DNA from: a virus
Direction: 5' to 3' (one strand)
Length of the DNA: 39,452 nucleotides
Virus record (IMG/VR): IMGVR_UViG_3300035698_002849
Span: 1 to 39,452 of that record
The notes under the pieces are model-generated. The model made no database searches. It was not told where the DNA came from and worked only from the letters and a program-made list of their open reading frames with translations. The first letter of the stretch is position 1. Each line of letters starts with the position of its first letter. Of the stretch, positions 16,745 through 24,512 are shown one piece after another. Both the position numbers and the translations under genes were made by a program.

Positions 16745-18697
16745 TTATTCTTTATTTTTTGGTGTTTTTATAGAAATTTTACCATTTTCCTTAGCCAAAT
16801 CATTCTGAATTTCCTTAGCAGATTTTAGATTATTGTGGATAGCAATGCCCTCTGGATCAAGCTTAATTCCTGCTTGTTCAGCTAATTGTGCCTGTCCTGC
16901 CGGTGGTAGATCTCCGTAGTTGATTGATCTTGATGGTGGTTCTGGTTTCTTTTCTTCACTTTGAGCCTCAAGAACCTGTTTAACCCTAGTATCATTTTTA
17001 AATAGTACATCCGGTGCGTTTTCTTGTAACCAAACATTAGCTGCCATTTCTTCCGGGTTAGGATAATCCAATGCCTTGTATAAATCGATCAATGACATTT
17101 TACCAGCGCTAGATAACTCTATTGCCTGGTTTGCTAGTGCTGTACTATCTTTTGGTAATAACGATCCCTCTTTAACACTGATAATAACCTTTGGAGTTTT
17201 CTGTTTTCCGTATCGATCATCATAAACATATAATAATTGAACAAACCAATTATATAAACTGTCAGCCATTTGCTCGAGGTATTCGCTAAACCCACCGCCA
17301 ATTCTATCTGTATCTAAAACTCTATTTTGTATTTTACCTCTGACTGTTTTCTCTCCTGCTAGGCCTGCTGAACTAGATCCAGATGTACCAAATATATCTC
17401 GCATTCTTGTTCGAGTATCTTGCAGTTGAACATAGATATCGTTTGGAAGTCCGGGGGCGCTCATCCTGGTGACTGCATCACTAACAGCGCCAGTTGGTAT
17501 GAATATAGTGCCACCTTTTCTTAGAGCATCTGTTACGCCCTTAGCTTGCTCTTTGGTTAGTCCAGATCGTTCTCCGGACACAACCATTCCACCATTCATA
17601 CTGTCAGCATTTTTATCAATCTGTCGTATTCGTTTATTCACTAAATCTTGACTAGCTAAATTCTGGCCAATTAATGATGTCTCATCGACTGGTTGCCTAC
17701 CAAGATTAAATACTGATAACAATATATATGGTTTTTTGGGTGTTGGTAAATGATTTATACCGGGGATTGATTCCATCACAATTTTTCCATCTTCACCTAA
17801 TGGTGGATTTCCTTGTTCATCATATTGACCCTCTTGTTCGGTAGCATAATTCCAATGAGGATTTTTAATCTTAAGTAATACCTGTTTATCAGCAATTGTC
17901 CAACACATGTATTCATCAGTCCACCACTCAATAAATCCAATCTCAGTTCCCATTGCTTTCTTGCTTTTGTCATCCTCTACCATTTTTTTAATAAGTTCAA
18001 TAGAGCCAGGTTCTCCAACTCCATCACCCAATATATCAACCAACCTAGATGCTGATAGTTTTCTTACTTCTCCAAGAAACTCTCCGGAGTACCCATCTTC
18101 ATCAACATTAGCTTCCGGATCTAGAATAAGTTTACGTGGTCTGATAACTCTAGCTGTTGGGATATCTTTGTCAAGATCCCATCCTGCCTTTATTGCACCC
18201 AATAAATATATAGCCCAATGCCTTGCAGCCTTTTTCATTTTCAACCTTATAACAATTTCAGATGCTATCTCTCCAAGCTCCTTTTTCAAGCTGGTAGCAT
18301 ATGCTAGGTTTTCCGGTGTTTGTTCAACTGATCTAGATAGAGTAACAACCGGGTCCGGGTTTCTTCGAGTAACCTGTGGCAAATATGTTTCTAATGATTC
18401 AAATATAACATTATCAACAAGCCCACGCCTTTTGTGCGCCTGGGGCATATCAAATTGTTTACCTCTCCAATACTCCTCATTTTCTTTTCCGTGTTCGACA
18501 AATTTAGCTTTAACTTCTGATTCATTCCACTTTTTTGTCCAGTTAGTGGTTAAACTCAAAAGCGCCTCATTGTCTATATTGACAGTAAGCTCTGGCAATT
18601 TGTCTGAAACTACTCCCTCATCTGTTTCGGTATTATCAGCACCCTTTGCTTTATTGACATTCCGACCAAGAGAATAAAATGCATCTAGTATAGTCAT
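16745..18697 (-). CDS. Portal protein
   Basis: The protein has 650 residues. It contains a typical portal core: HGKENEEYWRGKQFDMPQAH, LVDNVIFESLETYLPQVTRR, then HWAIYLLGAIKAGWDLDKDI, PTARVIRPRKLILDPEA and IGFIEWWTDEYMCWTI, with a long helical region (SQDLVNKRIRQIDKNADSMN) and a C-terminal helical tail (about residues 560-650). The dodecameric portal occupies one capsid vertex, docks the terminase and later binds the adaptor. The gene follows TerL, the usual order. Its -10-like sequence just before the ATG may supply a short or leaderless transcript. Confidence 0.85.
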   Translation of the reverse strand: MTILDAFYSLGRNVNKAKGADNTETDEGVVSDKLPELTVNIDNEALLSLTTNWTKKWNESEVKAKFVEHGKENEEYWRGKQFDMPQAHKRRGLVDNVIFESLETYLPQVTRRNPDPVVTLSRSVEQTPENLAYATSLKKELGEIASEIVIRLKMKKAARHWAIYLLGAIKAGWDLDKDIPTARVIRPRKLILDPEANVDEDGYSGEFLGEVRKLSASRLVDILGDGVGEPGSIELIKKMVEDDKSKKAMGTEIGFIEWWTDEYMCWTIADKQVLLKIKNPHWNYATEQEGQYDEQGNPPLGEDGKIVMESIPGINHLPTPKKPYILLSVFNLGRQPVDETSLIGQNLASQDLVNKRIRQIDKNADSMNGGMVVSGERSGLTKEQAKGVTDALRKGGTIFIPTGAVSDAVTRMSAPGLPNDIYVQLQDTRTRMRDIFGTSGSSSAGLAGEKTVRGKIQNRVLDTDRIGGGFSEYLEQMADSLYNWFVQLLYVYDDRYGKQKTPKVIISVKEGSLLPKDSTALANQAIELSSAGKMSLIDLYKALDYPNPEEMAANVWLQENAPDVLFKNDTRVKQVLEAQSEEKKPEPPSRSINYGDLPPAGQAQLAEQAGIKLDPEGIAIHNNLKSAKEIQNDLAKENGKISIKTPKNKE

Positions 18698-18703
18698 ATT
18701 TTT

Positions 18704-18732
18704 ATTATACTATTTTTTTAGATTGTCTACAA
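18704..18732 (-). promoter_or_regulatory. Possible promoter before the portal gene
   Basis: A perfect -10 TATAAT (18704-18709) lies 17 bases from TTGTAG (18727-18732), a weaker -35. The -10 ends only about six bases before the portal ATG, so a transcript would be nearly leaderless. The AT-rich stretch could also arise by chance. The early-type palindrome is absent. Confidence 0.35.
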
Positions 18733-18734
18733 GT

Positions 18735-20477
18735 TTAATTACTTCTCCAATCATCATCCTCTTTTTCCCACCATTCTTCTTCTGGCTTTACTCCTTTTCC
18801 AAACATTTCTTCTGGATCAAAGTCAACAGTTCCGTCTGGGTTAATTACATAACTATCTGGCTGTGGATCTGACCCTGCGCTAACAAACCCACCGGAGTCA
18901 CCAAATCTTGATATACCAATTCTATAATAAACAGTCGCATGTACCCAATCATCACGATCGTTTCTCAACCATTTATATTTAGGCACATTCAAGGCATTGT
19001 CATCTTCAACAATTCTATAAATATGAGACCAATGTAACCAATACTCATGCCAATCCTCTTTTGTCCCTCCATACAGCCTCACTCTCCTATCACGTAACTC
19101 ATCAACCAAAAGCTGGATCATTCTGTTTCTGTCTGCAATAACATTTCCATTCTCATCCTTTTCGCCCCAACGTATTAATTGCATTGTTTTCCTGTCTTGA
19201 GCGTAGTGACATAGGAATACTCGGCCGGGGTAGGCTTCTCGTAGTTTTCTTGATCCGATGATATCGCCTCCTTGATCTACAACCATTATACTATTTGGGA
19301 ATGATTTTAGGAAGTACTCTAGCGTTTCATTGAGTGCCAGCTTATTTACTTTGTCTGGCATATAATCCTTAACTTGTCCATACCCCAATAATCCCTGTTT
19401 GTTTCCATAAACATATCTAAGATCTATCCCGGTATCAACACCAATGACCATTCTACCTTTGTATAAATTCTTTTCATCAGTCACCGAGTCTTTGATCATA
19501 TCCTCTGTGACACTATTGCCACCACCAGCATAGGCTAATCCTAAAACCTTATTATAAAAATAGTCCATTGTTTGCTTGCCCTTTTGGACTTCTATATATT
19601 TCTCAACTATATCTTGAGCTGACACCCAAGGGGCCATTAGTAGGGATATGTGATACCCGGACCATTTAGCGTTCTCCTTGCCCTTTTTAGCCCTCCACTC
19701 ACCTATGGCTCGATCGTTTGATTCTAAAACAGCCTTACATTTCTTACACTTAAACTCCATTGTTTCGATGTCAATGCTCATTTTCTTTTCGTTTTCTGTA
19801 TCCCAAGTCAACATCTGCCACTTATCACAATGAGGGCATTTAATAAACCATTCCTTTTGATCTGATAATTTCCACTCAACATCAACACCACTGTTTGGTA
19901 CACTCGGATGACTAAATACATGAGTCTGTTTGAACTTTGAATGCTGTAGTCTAGCCTGGTAATCAGCCACAACATCTTGTTTTGATGAGTCTTTTTCATC
20001 ATGAACCAATCTATCGGCAGTAACCATAATCGCAGCTTTCTTTGTCCAGGTTCCACGAAAATACACCATGCTTAATCCAATTTGCTTTTGCTCGATGCTA
20101 TCCTTATCGGTTGTTAGATCCCCAAGGTGAGGATTATTCGAGATTATTCTGTTTACCTTACCACCAACAAAAACAGAGACGTCACCATCAGTTGGTAAGG
20201 TATAAATTATATCCATCCTATGATTTTCTGCGTCTCTAATGTTTTTAAGTATTTCGAGTGTACTCAATCCAATCTGCGCTGCCTTAGTTACCACCAGATT
20301 ATCGCTCTGATCATTGTAGATATCAATTAAAAACTGATGCTTGAGCCATTCTATCCTCTCACCTTTTTCGTTCTTGATCTGGTAGTAATCTATCCATGCA
20401 TCAACGTCCAGGGCTGCCAACTCCTTTGAGTCTAGCTCTGGACTGCCACTGCTTTTTGTTTTATTGTCTTTAGCCAT
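18735..20477 (-). CDS. terL: Terminase large subunit (packaging ATPase/nuclease)
   Basis: The protein has 580 residues. The ATPase domain has a degenerate Walker A, TKAAQIGLST (residues ~64-73), in the Q-x-G-(K/L)-S style of GpA-type terminases, and an acidic strand end VHDEKDSS as Walker B region. A zinc-ribbon insertion (CPHC ... CKKC, about residues 215-240) follows. The nuclease half shows VIGVDTGID, MVVDQGGDI and DDWVHATVYYRIG, supplying the metal-binding Asp residues and a conserved His. It drives DNA into the procapsid through the portal and cuts it. The start overlaps the upstream 73-residue gene by eight bases. Confidence 0.9.
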   Translation of the reverse strand: MAKDNKTKSSGSPELDSKELAALDVDAWIDYYQIKNEKGERIEWLKHQFLIDIYNDQSDNLVVTKAAQIGLSTLEILKNIRDAENHRMDIIYTLPTDGDVSVFVGGKVNRIISNNPHLGDLTTDKDSIEQKQIGLSMVYFRGTWTKKAAIMVTADRLVHDEKDSSKQDVVADYQARLQHSKFKQTHVFSHPSVPNSGVDVEWKLSDQKEWFIKCPHCDKWQMLTWDTENEKKMSIDIETMEFKCKKCKAVLESNDRAIGEWRAKKGKENAKWSGYHISLLMAPWVSAQDIVEKYIEVQKGKQTMDYFYNKVLGLAYAGGGNSVTEDMIKDSVTDEKNLYKGRMVIGVDTGIDLRYVYGNKQGLLGYGQVKDYMPDKVNKLALNETLEYFLKSFPNSIMVVDQGGDIIGSRKLREAYPGRVFLCHYAQDRKTMQLIRWGEKDENGNVIADRNRMIQLLVDELRDRRVRLYGGTKEDWHEYWLHWSHIYRIVEDDNALNVPKYKWLRNDRDDWVHATVYYRIGISRFGDSGGFVSAGSDPQPDSYVINPDGTVDFDPEEMFGKGVKPEEEWWEKEDDDWRSN

Positions 20478-20691
20478 TACCTGGTATATCTATTGATACA
20501 ATCCCATCTGCCCAAACTGTTCTAATCTGTCCACATAATACACAGCCTGATTTAGCTCCATAAACATCTCTGATTGGGACGATTACATTATCTGCTGTTG
20601 AGCTAGAGTTTGTTTGTGTTGAATTTCCTTTTGTTACTTGCTCGATCAATACGAATTGATGATTGCATGGTTGTTCTGGAATTGATGCCAT
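20470..20691 (-). CDS. Small Cys/His protein before TerL
   Basis: This 73-residue protein has PCNHQFVLIEQVTKG near the N-terminus and SGCVLCGQIRTVWADG near the C-terminus. Together C-x-H and C-x-x-C could form a zinc site. The last eight bases overlap the TerL start, so translation is probably coupled and co-function with packaging is plausible. No family is recognised. An alternative is a head-completion or regulatory protein. Confidence 0.5.
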   Translation of the reverse strand: MASIPEQPCNHQFVLIEQVTKGNSTQTNSSSTADNVIVPIRDVYGAKSGCVLCGQIRTVWADGIVSIDIPGNG

Positions 20692-20692
20692 A

Positions 20693-21172
20693 TTATTTAT
20701 TTTTAGCGAATGATTTAATTAACTTTGTGGCACTAACATGATCGGTAATACTCCCGTACAATTGACCACTTAATGAGTATGCTAGATCCCAGAGGTATCT
20801 TGCGCGCCTATTTCTATCAGTCATTATTTTACAAACCTCATCGTATTGTCTGGCGTATCCTTTGGCTTCTTGATCAAGTCTAAACTTTGGCTCTCTAAGA
20901 TACTTGCCCCACCATAATGCCGGGGTCATTCCTTTTGACTTCTGTTGCTTCATGTGAACCCTCTCATGCTTTATTATCTCTGTCGGTATCTCTAGCTTGT
21001 CCGGGTTGTAGATTGTATCGCCATAGGTATAGAATACTCCTGATGGCTTGATGTTTAGCGCCGAGCATAGGTTTCTGTAGATTGGTGGTTTCTTCTCAAC
21101 GATCTTAACGTCATCGTCTTTGTCTTTGTCAAGGAATTTAGGTTTGACCCTATTCCAAAATGCTGTTTTCAT
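20693..21172 (-). CDS. Zincin-like putative metallopeptidase
   Basis: The protein has 159 residues. IIKHERVHMKQQ (residues ~67-78) gives H69-E70-x-x-H73, the HExxH zinc-peptidase motif. A downstream acidic residue in FRLDQEAKGYARQY (E102) could be the third ligand. The arrangement of WWGKYLREPKFRLDQE after the motif is one I recall from small uncharacterised phage proteins. It sits between the small and large terminase genes. A role in head protein processing, host-protein cleavage or simply structural zinc is possible. No signal peptide is seen, so it acts in the cytoplasm or the virion. Confidence 0.6.
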   Translation of the reverse strand: MKTAFWNRVKPKFLDKDKDDDVKIVEKKPPIYRNLCSALNIKPSGVFYTYGDTIYNPDKLEIPTEIIKHERVHMKQQKSKGMTPALWWGKYLREPKFRLDQEAKGYARQYDEVCKIMTDRNRRARYLWDLAYSLSGQLYGSITDHVSATKLIKSFAKNK

Positions 21173-21232
21173 TTTGTTTTGATTATTTAATTATTTGTTT
21201 CTTCCCCCCACTGAGTTTAGGCTAGTTTTCAA

Positions 21233-21262
21233 TTGTAATTTTGGCGTTTTATTAAGTATAAT
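21233..21262 (+). promoter_or_regulatory. Possible plus-strand promoter (antisense)
   Basis: TTGTAA (21233-21238) and a perfect TATAAT (21257-21262) are 18 bases apart on the plus strand. This is the only plausible plus-strand promoter I noticed. It would transcribe the structured intergenic stretch to its right. No plus-strand gene follows. It may be a small-RNA promoter or a chance AT-rich match. Confidence 0.3.
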
Positions 21263-21320
21263 GTACGTTTTTATAGTGAGGAAAAGGAATAAACAATCAC
21301 TTATTATCTATAGGCTGTAG

Positions 21321-21430
21321 GCAAGGTTTGACTTGCAGGTTATCACAAAATAGTTTTCAGACACCACTGGAATTACTCGAGTTAACCAGATGTGGTCACT
21401 ACTATTTCACGGCTCACAGTCCGTCACCAC
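21321..21430. ncRNA. Candidate structured RNA with mutually exclusive stems
   Basis: The 279-base stretch 21173-21451 has no convincing gene. It contains a GCAAG/CTTGC hairpin (21321-21336) and three related arms: ACCAC (21363-21367), GTGGT (21392-21396) and ACCAC (21426-21430). The middle arm can pair with either outer arm, and ACGG/CCGT pairs inside the second hairpin. Alternative pairing of this kind is typical of switches and attenuators. It could act in the long minus transcript before the zincin/TerL genes, or as a plus-strand RNA from the promoter at 21233. No known family is recognised. Confidence 0.4.
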
Positions 21431-21451
21431 AGCTTATAAATAACAAATTGA

Positions 21452-21580
21452 CTATTCTCTTCTTTTTTCTAATTCAATAATAGTCCCGGCTGGAATTAAC
21501 ACTGTTTGACAAGCAAGAGCTGGGTTTATATCGTTTATGGTTTCTTCTACAATAACATCTTCCATTACTTCGTATTTCAT
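21452..21580 (-). CDS. Small hypothetical protein (42 aa)
   Basis: ATG at 21580 and TAG at 21452 give MKYEVMEDVIVEETINDINP... ending in IELEKRRE. The composition is acidic at the N-terminus and charged at the C-terminus, with a central hydrophobic LACQTVLIPAGTII segment resembling a single beta hairpin. It is in the same orientation as its neighbours. The start is AT-rich without a Shine-Dalgarno, like most genes here. Coding status is uncertain because of its size. The function is not known. Confidence 0.45.
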   Translation of the reverse strand: MKYEVMEDVIVEETINDINPALACQTVLIPAGTIIELEKRRE

Positions 21581-21652
21581 AATTTCTATTTAATTATTTA
21601 AGATTAGTGCCAGTTATTTCGGTAGCTGAGGAAACTGGCAAACCTCGTCTGA

Positions 21653-21835
21653 TCATCTGACCGTTGCGAACAAATTGTCTTGTTGCACTATCTTTGACTC
21701 TACTTCCTGTCTCTTTTTGAGACATTCCGGGCATAAGGATTTCTCTGCCAATTGCCCTGGTGGTATTTGGATGTCAAACCACATTGCTGTTAGTTTAACT
21801 CGGCCACAGTCTTTACATACCAACAGCGTTCTCAT
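21653..21835 (-). CDS. Small zinc-ribbon protein
   Basis: This 60-residue protein has CKDCG (residues 7-11) and CPECLKK (35-41), a two-knuckle zinc ribbon. AGGAGGT lies about seven bases before its ATG, the best Shine-Dalgarno in the window, eleven bases after the TerS stop. That contrast suggests unusually strong translation. It follows the small terminase subunit and may assist it or regulate transcription. No specific family is recognised. Confidence 0.6.
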   Translation of the reverse strand: MRTLLVCKDCGRVKLTAMWFDIQIPPGQLAEKSLCPECLKKRQEVESKIVQQDNLFATVR

Positions 21836-21846
21836 GGTCTGACCTC

Positions 21847-22350
21847 CTACATTTTGAGTTTTCGACTCTCATCTTCTATTCGCTTACGCCTGGCCTTTCT
21901 AATTATTTCAAGGGCATCCTTTTCTTCTTTTGTCATATCAGTTGTGAGGTCTGCTACTTCAACACTCCCGGCTAATTCCAGTTTACTTTTAGGCATGAAT
22001 GATGGGTCTTTTTTCTCAAGCCATCTCCAAGCATGTTGTGGATCTCCAAGTCTTGACACAATTGTTTGTTGAGCCTTTAGATCTGGCTTAAGTCTTAATC
22101 TCTCTTTTTCTTCCGGAAACTCTGGGTTTCTCGCTTGATAGTCATGGAGTGTTGAAACACCAATACCAGCATAGGCACATGCTTTAACGTCGTTTAGGCC
22201 TATAGTATATGCATCCCTTAGTTTCCGTAATGTCTTATCTGTCATCACTGTCGGTCTACCACACTCACAATACCCCTCAAGGTCTTTAAATCTCTTGCCT
22301 TTAGGTCGTTTAGGTTTATTACATTTTCCGCAGTTATTTGGTCTTGCCAT
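21847..22350 (-). CDS. terS: Terminase small subunit-like DNA-binding protein
   Basis: The protein has 167 residues. An N-terminal Cys cluster (CGKCNKPKRPKG; then YCECGRP, residues 7-31) probably binds zinc. It is followed by a helix-turn-helix region (KLRDAYTIGLNDVKACAYAG then IGVSTLHDYQARNPEFPE, ~44-80). After that comes RLGDPQHAWRWLEKKDPSFM, a pattern common in small terminase and related phage DNA-binding proteins, and a charged C-terminal helix (KEEKDALEIIRKARRKRIED). It would recognise the packaging site and recruit TerL, from which it is separated by about 1.4 kb and four or five small genes. The start overlaps the 52-residue gene by 17 bases. Confidence 0.65.
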   Translation of the reverse strand: MARPNNCGKCNKPKRPKGKRFKDLEGYCECGRPTVMTDKTLRKLRDAYTIGLNDVKACAYAGIGVSTLHDYQARNPEFPEEKERLRLKPDLKAQQTIVSRLGDPQHAWRWLEKKDPSFMPKSKLELAGSVEVADLTTDMTKEEKDALEIIRKARRKRIEDESRKLKM

Positions 22351-22492
22351 CGTGTTTTTTTATTAAATCTTTCATGTCGTCTAGATCGATGGTGACATAG
22401 TTATTCCCCATGTCATCATACCCAACTAGAATATCGATATCATTCTTATCTATATTTATATCCTCTTTTTTTATGTCTTTCCAATTACTCAT
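22334..22492 (-). CDS. Small acidic protein (52 aa) coupled to TerS
   Basis: ATG at 22492 and TAA at 22334 give MSNWKDIKKEDINIDKNDID, then ILVGYDDMGNNYVTIDLDDM and KDLIKKHDGKTK. The end overlaps the terminase small-subunit start by 17 bases in another frame, implying coupled translation. The sequence is Asp-rich with a central beta-like segment. No family is recognised. It lies directly after the large hairpin at 22509-22594. Confidence 0.5.
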   Translation of the reverse strand: MSNWKDIKKEDINIDKNDIDILVGYDDMGNNYVTIDLDDMKDLIKKHDGKTK

Positions 22493-22508
22493 TTGATCTA
22501 TTATTTAC

Positions 22509-22594
22509 TAATGGTGGGGGGCAAAATACCCGCTAAGATACTTTGGCAATAGTAGATTCACTCCTAGGCATAAATCTCTGCATCCCCCCCATTA
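22509..22594 (-). other. Large stem with enclosed hairpins upstream of TerS
   Basis: In the 115-base gap between two tiny genes, TAATGG-T-GGGGG (22509-22520) pairs with CCCCCCCATTA (22584-22594). This makes an 11-bp stem with one bulged base around about 62 bases. Inside, on the minus strand, AGATT pairs with AATCT and ACT with AGT, giving a three-way-junction-like fold. G/C runs are rare in this genome. It is not followed by a U-tract, so not a terminator. It might be a packaging recognition site, an RNA control element or a small RNA. Confidence 0.45.
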
Positions 22595-22607
22595 ACAAAC
22601 AATCTAT

Positions 22608-22772
22608 TTAAAATATAGCTCTATAGTCACAACTATCACAATGCTGTTCTCCCCCTGTTCTAGATCCATGTAAAAATGTATTGTCAACTAATTTTTTACC
22701 ACAATTAGGACACTTCAAAAATTCTTCTTTCCTTTCTTTTTCATCCATCATTTTATGTAATACATTATTCAT
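22608..22772 (-). CDS. Small zinc-ribbon protein (54 aa)
   Basis: ATG at 22772, one base after the preceding TAG, and TAA at 22608 give a 54-residue protein. The N-terminal helix is charged (MNNVLHKMMDEKERKEEFLK). It is followed by CPNCG (residues 21-25) and HCDSCDYRAIF (44-54), an intact two-knuckle zinc ribbon. It could bind DNA or RNA. Its next-door neighbour 22774-23028 is also a zinc ribbon, perhaps a diverged duplicate. Confidence 0.6.
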   Translation of the reverse strand: MNNVLHKMMDEKERKEEFLKCPNCGKKLVDNTFLHGSRTGGEQHCDSCDYRAIF

Positions 22773-22773
22773 A

Positions 22774-23028
22774 CTAATACAATTTAATTATATCATCTAG
22801 CATCTCCCTATCCTCTATCGAAAGGCAAATGTTGGCCGGGTGTTCTGTGTCTAATAATAACTCAACGGCCTTATCTTTCTTTATAAAAAAACAATTCCTT
22901 TCTTTTTCTGTTGGGTGGGGGGTAGGACATATTAAATACATTCCACTGGTTTCTAGCTTAGATCCACAATTAGGACATCTCTGATGCAAAAGGTTTTGCC
23001 ATTTTCGTTTTGGTTTTTCGTCTGTCAT
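22774..23028 (-). CDS. Zinc-ribbon protein (84 aa)
   Basis: After a basic start (MTDEKPKRKWQNLLHQ), CPNCGSKLETSGMYLICPTP and ERNCFF supply a zinc-binding knuckle set (residues ~18-47) resembling topoisomerase- or RNA-polymerase-type ribbons. The C-terminal half (KDKAVELLLDTEHPANICLS) is helical. It lies between the methyltransferase and another tiny ribbon gene. The role is unknown and nucleic-acid binding is likely. Confidence 0.55.
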   Translation of the reverse strand: MTDEKPKRKWQNLLHQRCPNCGSKLETSGMYLICPTPHPTEKERNCFFIKKDKAVELLLDTEHPANICLSIEDREMLDDIIKLY

Positions 23029-23044
23029 ACTATAAAACTATTAA

Positions 23045-24061
23045 TTACTTTATATTGTCTAGCCATTGTTTTTTTACCTGTTCTGACACCTTAGCGATCA
23101 TCAATGGTGGTACTGACATTCCTATTACATATTTAATGTTTAACCCCATAAAATCATAATCTTGAGGAAATGATCCTGCTAACTTTAGTATTTCACTAGA
23201 TAATTCATTTGGCTTGCTGTAATGAGTCATTTTAGCCCCTGACGTTGCTATTATAGTATTCAATACCCTGTAAGGACTACACTTGGCGGTGTTAAAAAAA
23301 CTTCCCTTTGGGTGAACCTTAGAAAAAGATCCATATTTACTACCCATCTTAATCCACCACTTCTTGTAAGCATCAGATAATTCTGCCCCACAAATATCTG
23401 TGGTGTCTTTTTCTATCTGCTGTAATATGATCGGCCTCTCGTTAAACCCCAATTTCAGTTTAGGTAAATCAATGTCCTTTCTATGCCCTATGATAAATAC
23501 TCTAACTCGCGCTTGTGGCACACCCATTGTGGCCCCGTTTAACATAAATGTTTGTGCTGTATATCCTATCTCATCAAACTTTTTCAATATATTTCTCCAA
23601 TAAGTCTTTGCCTTGCCTTGTACCAACCCGGCAACATTTTCAGTTATTATTACCTTTGGCTTTAACTTCTCTGCTAATTCAAGAAACCTAAAATATAAAT
23701 CATCTAATTTCTGGAATGCTTGACCCTCTGAAAACTTCTTTTTCTTCCCCCAATCTTTCTCTCTATTCCCGGCTATCGAAAATGATGTACATGGTGGTGA
23801 TCCGTCTAATATATCTAAATTATATAACTCCTTTGGTAATTCACTATTGATTAAATCCCTTATATCACATAGAAAATAATGTTTTGGGTTATGATTTTTT
23901 CTATAAATCATTTCCATCTTAGGATCAATATCATTCGCCCCTAAAACATTATAGCCTGCTAACTTGTATCCCATCGTTGATCCGCCTCCACAAGCAAATG
24001 TTGTGAATACAGTTTTATTGTGTTTCTTTGGATAATCTTTTAATGACCATTTATAATTCAT
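23045..24061 (-). CDS. DNA (cytosine-5-)-methyltransferase, orphan
   Basis: From the ATG at 24061 (338 residues) the order of motifs is classical: FTTFACGGGSTMGYKLAGY (motif I, ~19-37), GSPPCTSFS (motif IV, catalytic Cys 91), ENVAGL (motif VI, ~141), PQARVRVFIIGHR (motif VIII, ~182) and YVIGMSVPPLMIAKVSEQV (motif X). A variable target-recognition region lies at about 205-290. It would methylate cytosines in a short target. No cognate restriction gene is seen, so protection of phage DNA from host nucleases or control of packaging is likely. The first 11 bases overlap the ParB-like gene. A start at 24106 is possible but would overlap more. Confidence 0.9.
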   Translation of the reverse strand: MNYKWSLKDYPKKHNKTVFTTFACGGGSTMGYKLAGYNVLGANDIDPKMEMIYRKNHNPKHYFLCDIRDLINSELPKELYNLDILDGSPPCTSFSIAGNREKDWGKKKKFSEGQAFQKLDDLYFRFLELAEKLKPKVIITENVAGLVQGKAKTYWRNILKKFDEIGYTAQTFMLNGATMGVPQARVRVFIIGHRKDIDLPKLKLGFNERPIILQQIEKDTTDICGAELSDAYKKWWIKMGSKYGSFSKVHPKGSFFNTAKCSPYRVLNTIIATSGAKMTHYSKPNELSSEILKLAGSFPQDYDFMGLNIKYVIGMSVPPLMIAKVSEQVKKQWLDNIK

Positions 24062-24512
24062 ATCCGCATTGTGGGCAAGTTTTTGACACCGTTGATTCTC
24101 CATCATCGGGTGATAACTCGTTATTATTATAATTAAAGTCTAACTCAAGTATAGACTCATCAAACCCGGTTAACTCCAACATTGGTATTGACAATTCTTT
24201 TAATTCACTGATAGCCAATTCCATGTCCCAATCAGACTCATTCAATTTATTATCTGCAAGTCTGTATGCCTTTATTTCTTCATCGCCTATATCAACTTTA
24301 AGTGTTGGTACTTTATCTAATCCCAATAATTGGGCGGCCATATATCTGCCATGTCCTACAATTATGACATTGTCTTTGTCTATAACTATCGGCTGATTAA
24401 AACCAAATGCCTCGATTGAGTTTGCTATCTTCTTAATCTGTTCGTCTGGATGTGTTTTGGCATTTCTTAAATATGGTTTTACTTCACTAATTGGTTTTTG
24501 TTCAATTTTCAT
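24051..24512 (-). CDS. ParB-like nuclease-fold protein with C-terminal zinc knuckle
   Basis: The protein has 153 residues. Residues ~5-85 follow the ParB/Srx-like domain: ISEVKPYLRNAKTHPDEQIK, SIEAFGFNQPIVIDKDNVII, VGHGRYMAAQLLGLDKVPTL, then VDIGDEEIKAYRLADNKLNE. Phage proteins of this type often occur beside or fused to methyltransferases. The C-terminus ends in CPQCGYEL, half a zinc ribbon, whose stop overlaps the methyltransferase start. It starts inside the end of the exonuclease gene (ATGAAAATTGA overlap), so three genes form a translationally coupled block. It may bind DNA or modulate the methyltransferase. It is not a partition protein in the plasmid sense. Confidence 0.75.
   Translation of the reverse strand: MKIEQKPISEVKPYLRNAKTHPDEQIKKIANSIEAFGFNQPIVIDKDNVIIVGHGRYMAAQLLGLDKVPTLKVDIGDEEIKAYRLADNKLNESDWDMELAISELKELSIPMLELTGFDESILELDFNYNNNELSPDDGESTVSKTCPQCGYEL

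Noticed and set aside
17907-18677. Open plus-strand frame of 256 codons
   Set aside because: It is antisense to the portal gene. No motif is visible and the composition is that of a reverse-complement shadow.
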